From positions 496,001-560,000 of the forward strand of contig WHVD01000048.1 in assembly GCA_015178975.1 (NCBI GenBank): DNA of 64,000 bases, in the 5' to 3' direction. This DNA is from Hysterangium stoloniferum (lineage: Eukaryota; Basidiomycota; Agaricomycetes; Hysterangiales; Hysterangiaceae). Both the position numbers and the translations under genes were made by a program. The first letter of the stretch is position 1. Each line of letters opens with the position of its first letter. Below, in pieces: positions 54,936-64,000 of this stretch. The notes under the pieces were generated by a model. The model saw only the letters and a list, made by a program, of their open reading frames with translations. It made no database searches and was not told the DNA's origin.

Positions 54936-55640
54936 GAATGCAACTCTTGTGGCGGTAAGAATGTTTCGTTGGGAGTATATTTTAAGTAATTGACATTCTG
55001 GATGTAGATGGAAATTACTGTGATTAAAAGTACGACCACCCTCACGCCGTCCATTGCATCCATCACATCTGATTTTCTTTTAGCCACCACCACGCGAAGT
55101 GAGGGGAAGAAGGGCTGTGATAATCATTCGAAGTTGTACTTACTGCCAAGCTGATCAGAACATGTTTTTGTCTTGCTCACTATTTATAAACTCATTGTGA
55201 AGAAAGATCCTGTCTCTTTCCTTTTCGCTCTCGAATATCGTACTGTCCGAGTGTTCCATTCGGTTTGACCCCAAACCGGTTTCACGGTTCGGCTTTCGGT
55301 TCAGCCTCAGTTGGTGTTCGCGAACCGAACCGATGACCACATTGCGAAATATCCATTCGGTCCGACCGGTTAAATATAGCTTCCCCGAGCAATATCGTAG
55401 GCTAAGGATAGACTTCGGAATTTCTTTCACTCAGACTCTTTGTGCCATGCACCTTTTATATCAAACATAGGACATCAACTAATATCCCATTATGTGATAT
55501 GAATACTGTGGAACCTGTCTCGGTCCCTCCATCTCCAAACATCTTGTCTCTTATGCAAGGCAATAGGGTCGAATCCGAACTCGAGAAGGGGAGCCATCAT
55601 TGGGTGGAAATGTTCAACATTGCCTATGCTAATATTAGCC
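54936..55640. other. Intergenic with CGGTT-rich patch
   Basis: 55,255-55,375 is rich in CGGTTCGG/CCGAACCG words (GGTTCGGCTTTCGGTTCAG, CGAACCGAACCG), which can pair with each other. I see no gene. The minus-strand frame at 55,155-55,430 covers this patch and is probably chance. Confidence 0.45.
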
Positions 55641-55677
55641 TTCTATTTGTTGAAACAGTTGAATAACTCTTGACAAA

Positions 55678-55768
55678 CACCCTGTGAGTGTAAGGAAAGT
55701 AAACACTAAATGTATTCAACTGTGAAATAACTACATACCTGTGAGTGTGAGGAAAGTAAACACTAAGG
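55678..55768 (+). repeat. Short direct repeat
   Basis: CCTGTGAGTGTRAGGAAAGTAAACACTAA occurs twice (55,681 and 55,739), 58 bp apart, within debris upstream of the copia relic. Confidence 0.8.
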
Positions 55769-56190
55769 AGACTTTCCCACACCCACAGTGGGGTATGCTA
55801 CAGTGTGCTTACAGTTACTTTACTAGGTAACTCACTCAATACTGCACCTACAGTGCTGGGAAAAATAATACAAATATCAGAAAAATATAGGGAACATCAT
55901 AGACTATGTGAGAGCTGTAATATCATACTCTAACACTATTTCAATTTTATCCTGTGAAAAAGGTATTTCAAAGAATTCAGCTGAGAAACTGCTTTTGTTT
56001 ACTTGTGCTCCATGAAGCATTTCTGAGTTAATCGTGTTTTCTAAGATTTAGCCTTGATACCAGTCCAAAAATGTTGACTTAGATTTTATAGGATTTTTCC
56101 AAGTCAAGGCATATAAAAAGCGCAGGAACGTTTATGTAAGATTCAAATCTACAGATACGTGCAGTAATGGAGTTTCGAAATTTGAGTTCT
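55769..56190. other. Transposon debris, no gene
   Basis: AT-rich, CpG-poor. No recognisable motif. Confidence 0.4.
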
Positions 56191-57828
56191 CTACCTCCCT
56201 GGATCTTCCATATGACATCAATTCCTTGCAAACTCGTAGGGTTAGCGCTTTCCACACAGACACAACAATCCCAGACCCAATGAACTTTTGGCTCCCCAAT
56301 ACATACAATGAGGCAATGACATGCCCTGACATATGGGAGGGTCTGATAAATAAAGAACTGGCCATAATGAGGAAACATGGGGTTTAGACAGTAGTGGATT
56401 GCCACAAGGATGCCAGGCTGGTAAAGACTCAGTGGACCTTCACAGACAAGTATAACAGTAATGGTGAACTCACCACACATAAGGCACACCTCATCACTAA
56501 AGGCTTCACTCATATCCCTGGTGTTGACTTCTTTGAAATGTATACCTCAGTTGTGTGGTATGAGTCACTGCAAATGAATCTTGTGATCACTGCAGCAACC
56601 AACATGGAAGCTTGGCAAATCAACTACATCACAGCATACCCTAACTCTGTTCCACAAGCCACAATGTATATTGAACTACCTGGTGGGGCAAAGGAAGCAG
56701 AAAGGTTGGGTGGCTAGAAAGGAAACTCTATGGCACAATGGATGGCACCAACAATTGGTGGGGTACTCTGGACAGGGAAATGGGTGAGTTGGGATATTAT
56801 CACTCAAAGGCTGACCCATCAGTATGCTCTAGACATGCAAATGGGAACACAACCATAACAAGCACTTATACTGATGAAACAACTGGAATATCCTCTTCCC
56901 CTGAAGAAGCCAAATGAGTGAAGGAGAAACTAGGTTAGACCTATGAGACAAAAGACCTGGGGGATGCCAACCTCATTTTGGGGATACTAATTGATAGAGA
57001 TAGGGAGCATGGAACAATAAGGATATCGCAACATGCATACCTTGAATGCATCCTTGAACATTTTGGAATGGTAGAATCAAACCCTTGTGCAATGCCATTA
57101 CTACCAGGCATCACACTGACAAAGGAACAGGCCCCACAGACAGTCAAGGATTGTGTTTTTATCTCAAATAAGCCATATCACAAACTGTTGGGGTCTATCA
57201 TGTATATGCAAATATTGCTATGTGACCAGACCTTTCTTACACAGCAACTACACTCAGCAAGTTTGCCTCAAATCTGGGGAGAGCACACTGGAACACACTC
57301 ACACACATACTGCATTATGTCAAGGGAATGCTTGACTATGGGATCACATATGGCAGCTTGAACAAGAATCTTGCTCCAATCAGGTACATTGACATGGATT
57401 ACACAGGAGATACCGATACACAATGGTCTTGCTCCAGGCACATCTTCATCCAAGCTGGGGCCCACTGCATGGGGCTCCAAGTACCAACCAACAGCAGTAT
57501 TATCCACAACAGAGCCTGAATACATGGCACTCACCAGAAGCATGAAGCAGATTCTATGGATGTACACCACTATGGATGAAGTCAGTTTCCCACAGCCAAA
57601 GCCAGCAATGCTGTATAACAATAACTCAGGAGCTGTACTCCTAACCAGAAATATGAAACATAATGCACATGTCAAACACATTGACATACATTTTCAATAT
57701 ATACAGGAACATGTCGAGGAAGGGGACATACAAGTACACCGAGTCACATCCACAGATAATCTTGCCAACATGTTCACAAAGCTGCTGGCCAAAGCCCTCT
57801 TCAACAAGCAGTGTCTCGCATTGTGACT
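56191..57828 (+). pseudogene. Ty1/copia pol relic: reverse transcriptase and RNase H
   Basis: RT part: WTFTDKYNSNGEL, KAHLITKGFTHIPGVDFFE, then AATNMEAWQINYITAY and PQATMYIELPGG. The region around the catalytic YVDD box is scrambled by stops (56,717-57,150). RNase H part (57,371-57,826): STTEPEYMALTRSMKQILW, NNNSGAVLLTRN, HVKHIDIHFQYI and TDNLANMFTKLLAKAL, the usual copia C-terminus. Many frame breaks. Nearly CpG-free, indicating age. Confidence 0.85.
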
Positions 57829-57847
57829 TCGCAAGAGCACATCGAGC

Positions 57848-58147
57848 CAGGGGGGGTGTTGAAATAGGCTCTAGTGCCTGAGTCTATGTCAAGCTTACAT
57901 GACCATGCCAAGCCACATGGTACCTTAGAACATATACAACTGTCTCATGCTCTCATTGACAGCTATTTAACTACCATACTTGCAATTCCATACCTCAGTC
58001 GAAGTACACATTTGTATCGACTGAGGTATGTTATAATCGTCATAGTCATAGTTATGTTAGCTCACTAGATGTACTGTAGCATACTTCATTACAGGTAACG
58101 AATATAGTCAAAGTACACATTGTATCGACTGAGCGTACTTCCTTACA
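57848..58147 (+). mobile_element. Polypurine tract and 3' LTR of the copia relic
   Basis: AGCCAGGGGGGG is followed directly by TGTTGAAATAGGC, the usual copia junction of polypurine tract and 3' LTR. The LTR carries a perfect 10-bp inverted repeat, CCTCAGTCGA/TCGACTGAGG (about 57,993-58,026), a partial repeat of it near 58,105-58,133, and probably ends ...CTTACA near 58,147. The RAD54 start codon lies only about 22 bp beyond. Confidence 0.7.
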
Positions 58148-58169
58148 ACTCCATCCTGCTAGCTAAATA

Positions 58170-61100
58170 ATGCTGCGTCGGGCTCCTGCTACAGAAGATG
58201 GCTTTGTTGTTGACCGTCTTCACGAAAGCGTGCGAGTGAACAGACCCTTTAAAGCCCCTACACGCGCCCAGATCATCGACCATGTTCTTCCCCGGCGGAA
58301 ACGGAAACATGTATCAAATGAGGACCAAAGCGGGAGGCGTTGTTCCCATTGTCCTGACAAATGCGTCTCTTGGTGTCCGAGCACCTACGTCCATCCCTCC
58401 CCGACCATTACACGATCCTATGCAGGACCACGCGATTGTTCTGTATGATCCGACTATTGATGAACGGGAAACCGATGAAGAAGGCAAAGAACGCGTGAAG
58501 GAAGAAGAGCGTGTGAATGCTATAAAGGAAGCGCAGGAAAAGAATAAGGGATTATTCAACCCTCATAAGAACCTTCGCTCTCTACTTGGCGAGAGGCAAC
58601 AGAAGAACCAAAAGCAATCTAAAGTCCCCGTCGTTATAGATCCTCGTCTATCTAAGGTTCTTAGGCCCCATCAAGTCGAAGGCGTCAAGGTGATTATTAT
58701 TGTCATTTCGAATGAAGCAGAACGTTCAAGCGGTTTAGTTTTTGTACCGCTGCACAACTGGAATGCTCGTGGACAACCAATATGGGTGCGTTGTGTGATA
58801 TCTTGTTCCTATGTATGGCTTACTTCCTTCTGTGCTCTACAAAGTTGTATTATGGCAGACGAGATCGGTCTCGGCAAAACTCTACAGTGTATTGCGCTCT
58901 TGTGGACTCTTCTCAAATAATCACCACGCCCTGGTAAATCGACAATTGAAAAATCGATTATTGTCTGTCCACGCAGTCTCGTTCGTAATTGGGTTAACGA
59001 ATTTAGCGAGTCCATAAATCCAACGGCAGCGATCACTCGTTAGTTATCAAACCATTTCTATACCGAAATGGCTTGGAAAAGATACGGTGCCATCGTTGGC
59101 TCTTGACGGGAAGGGTACCAAGGCTGAAATGATTGAGCGCGTTCAAGGATGGGCCAGTGCGTCGGGCCGAACTGTAACCTTACTAGGTAGGTTGTGCTAG
59201 TGATTAATGTTAGAATATAGGGTTGTGCGAGCATGCATAAGGTGCTACACCGGCAATTTGCCACCCCATTGTTCCGCGTAGCCTTTTGTTGCCATACGTC
59301 TATTGTTCTCAAGGCGTATATAACTAGTATAGATTTTTGTATTTACGCTATCCGTTTGCCTCCTACGAGACACAGAGGGTCAAACGGAAATCACATTCGT
59401 CCTTGTTTCTGATTGTTGCGAGCTTCGAGATTTTATTCCAACAATTAAGTGGTGTAACTAAAGTATTATTTAGTGCTAATTGTGTCGTATGAAACTCTGC
59501 GCACGTTACAGCCTTACCTGGTCAACGTTGAAGTGGGTTTACTGCTTTGTGATGAGGGCCATTGCCTTAAAAACGGAGGTACGCCTGCAATAATATTTCT
59601 CACCGTTGACAGGATCTGAAAACTGCAATGAGTTTCAGATTCTTTGGCATTTACAGCATTAACTAGTCTTAACGTCAAGCGCCGTGTTATACTGTCAGGG
59701 ACACCTATTCAAGTAAGGAATCACCACTTCAATGGATTCTCTCCTAAACAGTCTTTTTCTAAAATGATCTTTCGGAATAATTTTCTCTCCTTAACTTTGC
59801 CAATCCCAATTTCTCAGGGACGAGAAATCATTTTCGTAAGAACTTTGAAAATACGATTATACGTAGGCGAGATGCAGACGCTACGGATAAGGACAAGCAA
59901 AAATGGCAAGAGAAACTTCAGGAGATGAGCGGCCTGGTGACTAAGTTCAGGATTCAACGTACGAATGATCTTTTTGAGCAAACATCGTATGTAGTGCCCT
60001 TGAAGTCTCCCCCCACGAAGAGTTAACAATATTCAGTCCCTGTCAAGTACGAACATGTGAACATGTGGTATTCTGTGGCCTCTCGGAACTTCAGCTTTCG
60101 CTTTACCGTTTGTTTATCACCTCCCCTGAGATCCAAGCCCTCCTCCACGGTAAAGAGTCCCACTAAAACCGATCAATTTGCTTAAGAAGCTCTGCAACCA
60201 TCCCGAGCTGCTTGATCTTCCGGGAGATCTTAAAGGGTCTGACAAGTTGATCCCTCCCGACTTCAGTGGACCCAATGACAAGGCCATATCCCGTGGTGGC
60301 TCGCGGTCTGGTCCTGGAAGAGGGGTTAATTGTGAATGGGGCGGCAAAGTTTGTTGTTTTGGAGCGGTATGTCATTCCTACGCAAGTCAAGTCTACAATT
60401 AAACCTTTTATCTACAGAGTCTTACATAGCATCAAAACCGAGACGAAAGACAAGATCGTGCTGATCAGCAACTATACTCAAACCCTTGACTTGTTTGAGA
60501 GGATGCTTCGTAGTAAAGTACGTTCACCCGACTCTTTACGCTGCCCGCTTATCCCAACGATGTAACGACTAGGTATGGCTACGTCCGTTTGGATGGCGGC
60601 ATGGCTATCACGAAACGTCAAAAATATGTTGACCAATTTAACGATCCTGAGCGGAGCGAATTTGTGTTTTTATTGAGCAGTAAGGCTGGTGGGTGTGGTA
60701 TCAATCTCATCGGTGCCAATCGCTTGATTCTTTTCGATCCTGGTAAGTGGTGGGATTGTTGGTAGTACAATTGTTCTCAGACAGCATCGCCTCTAGATTG
60801 GAATCCTGCTGCAGATCAACAGGCTCTGGCACGTGTGTGGCGTGACGGCCAGAAGAAGGAATGTTCGTGAAACTGTTCTGTCTTCGAAGCGGCCCTCTTA
60901 CTAACTTCCATTAGGTTTTGTATACCGTTTCATTTCTACGGGAACGATATAAGAGAAGGTTTTTCCACGTCAGGCTTCGAAACGAGCGTTATCTTCGTGT
61001 GTCGTGGATGACAAACAGGATGCCGAACGCCACTTCTCTGTGGATGATCTGCGAAAACTTTCCCTCTTCAAAGAAAAAACACTTTGTGAAACCCATGATA

Positions 61101-61901
61101 CATGTAAATGCAAGCGTTGTAAAGATGGCAAACAAATTATCAAAGCACCAGCACTTTTGTACGGTGATGCGAGCACGTGAGTCTTATTTTTTTTTTTTTA
61201 ATGCATTTATATACCGCATCGCATAACGAAGATACATAGCGGTTCCGTAGCATCGTATAGAGCGTAGCTACTATAGTATCTACGGGGGAATGAAGAGGAA
61301 GCAGGCCGGATGCTTCAGAGCGAGTGGTGGTTGGCAGGATGGTCGAATAAAGAGAGGTGATTGCGCTGAACTTGCCCAGTGAACAGCACGTGCCATTTGG
61401 GCCGAAGCCCCAGGAAGAGCCCGAGATCCTGCTAACAGGCGTCGACGACGACTGCAGACACACCGAAGTCTTGCATTGCTGGTGCATAAGTGAATGCTGG
61501 AGTCGGGGGTGGGTAGGAAGAAAAGACCGCTGCCAGGCTGCGGTCATGGTTTAGGAGGTGCCATGGACGGTCCGCAGGCGACACTGGTGCGCGGCTGAAG
61601 GCTGCCGACTTTGACAGAGCAGTGAATTCAGAGGCTCCCCAAGCCTGTTCACTGTCATCCGCCTCTCTGTCCTTTTACCACGAGCATGGGGGTCCCAACC
61701 CCAGAGGCAGGTGGTGGTCACGGAACAAGAGAGCCTTGGCACGTGAGTCTTATGGGCTTGGATAAGAACGAAGTGGCTGATGGTCATATTAGATGGAATC
61801 ACTTTACCAATTCGGAGCTGAAGAACAATCACGATGACTTGCTGCGTGCAGAGGCAGGCCTGCGAGAAATCTCGTTCGTGTTTCAAGACATCAGTCACTA
61901 G
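58170..61901 (+). pseudogene. rad54: RAD54-like DNA repair helicase/translocase, pseudogene
   Basis: RAD54 is a SNF2-family ATPase that helps Rad51 in homologous recombination. N-terminus MLRRAPATEDGFVVDRLHES at 58,170. Helicase motifs in order: CIMADEIGLGKT (I, about 58,850), LLLCDEGHCLKNG (II), RRVILSGTPIQ (III), IVLISNYTQTLDLFERML (IV), [22 protein letters not shown] (V) and [14 protein letters not shown] (VI). C-terminal exon: NHFTNSELKNNHDDLLRAE to SFVFQDISH (stop at 61,899). Introns are kept, for example 58,690-58,738 and 58,786-58,844, so it is not a processed copy. Lesions: TAA at 58,918 and 59,778, TAA at 60,950, an extra base near 59,816, frameshifts near 60,160 and 60,349. A copia LTR abuts the start and a retroelement interrupts the last intron. 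Confidence 0.88.
61188..61738 (-). mobile_element. Poly(A)-tailed non-LTR element (SINE or truncated LINE) in the RAD54 intron
   Basis: A 551-bp insertion flanked by the 15-bp direct repeat GCACGTGAGTCTTAT (61,173-61,187 and 61,739-61,753). Its plus-strand left end is a run of T, i.e. a poly(A) tail on the minus strand next to the target duplication, the hallmark of target-primed reverse transcription. A B-box-like GGTTGGGACCCC lies near its 5' end (about 61,690-61,703). No open frame with RT motifs, so a SINE is more likely than a LINE fragment. Removing it restores a 50-bp intron with an in-phase join S-T-W-N-H. Confidence 0.88.
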
Positions 61902-62796
61902 TATCACACTACATGCCGCGATACCCTATGTTGCTCGCTGTGTCGACATACCACTTGCCGACACCATTCATGTTGACTGGCGTTCACTGTACACATTTTC
62001 ATGCACGAATACTTTCATTAGGGTTAATAGATTCAAGAACGCGTACAGTGGCAGGGTGCGAGACGCAAATATTGACGATTCAGTCAGGGGGCGAGGAGTC
62101 TGACTCGTCGGGTATGCCACAAAATTGTGTCTACACAGAGATACTAACATGTACGATAAGTAGACAAGACTCCAATACAGCTTTAACTGCGTACTTCGGT
62201 CGCGCAGAGTTAGCGTAACGACTGAAAAAGAAAAAGAAAAAAAAGGAAAAAGGGAACAAACATCGTCAAACACGCCAGCTGGGCTTCATCTGCATCAGGA
62301 AAGTGGGAAGATCAGTAAGTATGCCGTCTATATTGTCTAGAGCCATCTAGGAGAGCTAGCTAGCTCGGCTAGACACACTGCTTTCCCGAGATCCCTATTT
62401 ACTAGTCGGTATAAAGGTTTACTATAGATCTAGGGAGGCTAGGGAGTCTACATAATGGATGTAGACATTCCCAAATCCTTAATGTGGGATTCAATCTCAA
62501 AATACGCATTTGGGAACTACATGTGGCTCATGCCAAGCTTGGAATCGTCTTTCCTTGACCTCTAACAATATGTGCTGATGTGCCCTGGTGGCCGATCTTG
62601 GAGGTGTCCAAGTTACATATATAAAGGGGGAGGCACGGTCCTAAGGTAGTAATAGCACAACAGGGGACAGGGGACGGGCACGGAACGAAAAATAATCTAC
62701 TGATCAAGATTGAAAAGTGATACGAAGGAAAAGTCCAGCTCGTACAGAGGATTTTGTAGCGAAACATGGTCAACGTTTGACATTTCAGTCAATTGG
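61902..62796. other. RAD54 3' flank and intergenic
   Basis: An A/G-rich run (AAAAAGAAAAAGAAAAAAAAGG) sits at about 62,225-62,250. A TATA-like ACATATATAAAGGGGG is at about 62,613-62,628, but no gene that I can support follows it on the plus strand. A minus-strand frame at 62,528-62,773 has no motif. Confidence 0.45.
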
Positions 62797-63993
62797 TCAA
62801 GCTAGGGTACCACGTATATTGGATGTCCTGGTCTCATTTAAATTTTTCAACTGATGTCCATGATCGCTGGTCATCTTCACGAATTTTTTAACGTCGGGGG
62901 AAGAAAGGGTCATATACCGCAAAAACTGAGCCTTGATAGGGAAGAGTCGGCTGCACTCCGGGATTGAGAGGTCCCCTTCTGTAAATGATGGAGCCTCAGG
63001 AAAATTAACGACAGAACCTTCATAAACATGCGGCCTAAACACGGAATCATTCTAAAGATAAATCCTCCAGCGCCTAGATGGAAGCGAACCCCCTGAGTCG
63101 TGACGCATGCACATCGATCTCAACAGTAAAAAAATTTTAAGTCTTAAATTAATTATATTTCTAGGTATATTATAGGGGAAGTTCAAGGAGGAACAAGTCA
63201 GGAGGACTGTGAACACGACTCGAATCGTCGAGTCAGTGAAGTCTACCGTTAAACAGCTGACCGCCGACAGGTAAGAACATCCGGGGCCATTGGTAGCAGT
63301 GGATACACATAACCTAATAGCTTCCCCATCTCTTTGTATCCAGTCCATTTTGCTATCGTTCCGGGGAAAAAACGCTTGCATTCCTCATGTGTCTTCAGAT
63401 GAGTCCCAATAACTCCCGGCTTATTACTCGAGAGTCTCATCTGGCTTTCATTCCAGCACTGGGGATTGGGGCATAGACCCAGGTGAAAGACGGCGCCGTC
63501 AAGCTTTTCCTGAGTGTCGACAATTTGGGCATTATCCATTGAGATAATCCCACGACGGATGGCAGAGGCTTCATTGGTGACATGTTGCCATGCCCAGTGC
63601 TGTAATACTCCCATACTTCACGTCATTCGACGTTAATGTGCAGGGAAATACCTCGCCGTTCACGCCGTATCGGACACCCCCCCAGGGACAACGCAGGGGC
63701 TGCTCCTCCTCTCGACGTTTTGATGTGCACTGTGTGGGCAGTAAACACCAGGATTCGGGTGGTGGTGGTGGTGGTGGTGAGCTCGGACCGTAGGGTAAAG
63801 CAATGGGTTTTACAGACGCTTCTCCGTCTGCCTGACTATTACTTTTTCTCCCACTTCCGCTGGTATTGCCTAATTGGTTTTCCAGCGATGGTTCGAGATC
63901 TTCTTGGTAACAAATTTGGCCGGCGGATGTATCGCTGTTCAGACATTGAGTCAATACCTGTTGTGAGACATTTTTAGATACAATAAAAGACAT
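62797..63993 (-). CDS. Unrecognised multi-exon gene, possibly 5'-partial
   Basis: The first block (from 63,993, MSFIVSKNVSQQ...) is Ser/Pro/Gln-rich and low complexity, with a run of seven prolines from a (GGT)n tract at 63,760-63,780. A probable intron at 63,654-63,604 (GTATTT...TTACAG, 51 bp) joins in phase GVNGE to HWAWQHVTNEASAIRRG. The next block to about 63,249 has GLCPNPQCWNESQMRL and KTHEECKRFF, a Cys/His pattern that could bind metal. A last exon (about 63,030-62,797, HVYEGSVVNFPEAPSF...) follows an acceptor GTGTTTAG. The exon between is unclear. The start is only 7 bases from the edge, so the true start may lie outside. No family recognised. Confidence 0.45.
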
Positions 63994-64000
63994 ACAATAC

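Noticed and set aside
55155..55430. Minus-strand 91-codon gene
   Set aside because: It spans a CGGTT/AACCG-rich patch whose composition explains the open frame.
61140..61547. Minus-strand 135-codon gene
   Set aside because: Lies inside the poly(A)-tailed insertion and includes its tail (a lysine run); no RT or other motif.

Overview
The window looks like an accessory, repeat-rich stretch of a filamentous fungus, most likely an agaricomycete basidiomycete. The evidence is dense 47-62 bp GT-AG introns, a Ngaro-type tyrosine-recombinase retrotransposon, Ty1/copia debris, a pogo/CENP-B transposase relic and a RAD54 relic with fungal-style short introns. No complete conserved housekeeping gene is present. 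I ran no searches; family names rest on motifs read from the sequence.

The first 44 kb is built mainly from one segmental unit copied several times. The unit carries two divergently transcribed gene families that I do not recognise. Family A (+ strand) starts with an array of roughly 95-residue modules, one per exon, separated by near-identical introns (mostly 57 nt, in phase 0), then has an alpha-helical C-terminal region. Family B (- strand) is a multi-exon gene ending in a coiled coil. Copies: B1/A1 (2.1-9.2 kb), B2/A2 (11.1-19.7 kb), B3 fragment/A3 (26.5-31.9 kb), A4 (34.4-37.9 kb) and 5'-truncated A5 (38.2-40.9 kb). Relics and inverted pieces lie at 41.0-43.3, 44.5 and 46.2-47.1 kb. A3 is the best preserved: eight exons join without a break into about 897 codons. 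The others carry frameshifts, stops, internal duplications or unequal-crossover junctions. The array therefore looks like a fast birth-and-death cluster.

A 5.4-kb Ngaro retrotransposon (19,790-25,165, coding on the - strand) sits just downstream of A2. It has Gag zinc fingers, RT/RNase H, a tyrosine recombinase and textbook split direct repeats. A solo LTR (4,981-5,225) with a 5-bp target duplication interrupts exon 1 of B1.

From about 44 to 58 kb the DNA is mostly old transposon debris (pogo-like transposase, two copia pol relics, LTRs, tandem repeats). Much of it has lost CpG in favour of TpG/CpA, consistent with decay of methylated DNA. A possible small secreted peptide gene lies at 54,789. 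At 58.2-61.9 kb is a RAD54 (SNF2-family) pseudogene that keeps its introns. One of these introns holds a poly(A)-tailed retroelement insertion with a 15-bp target duplication. An unrecognised - strand gene runs to the right edge.
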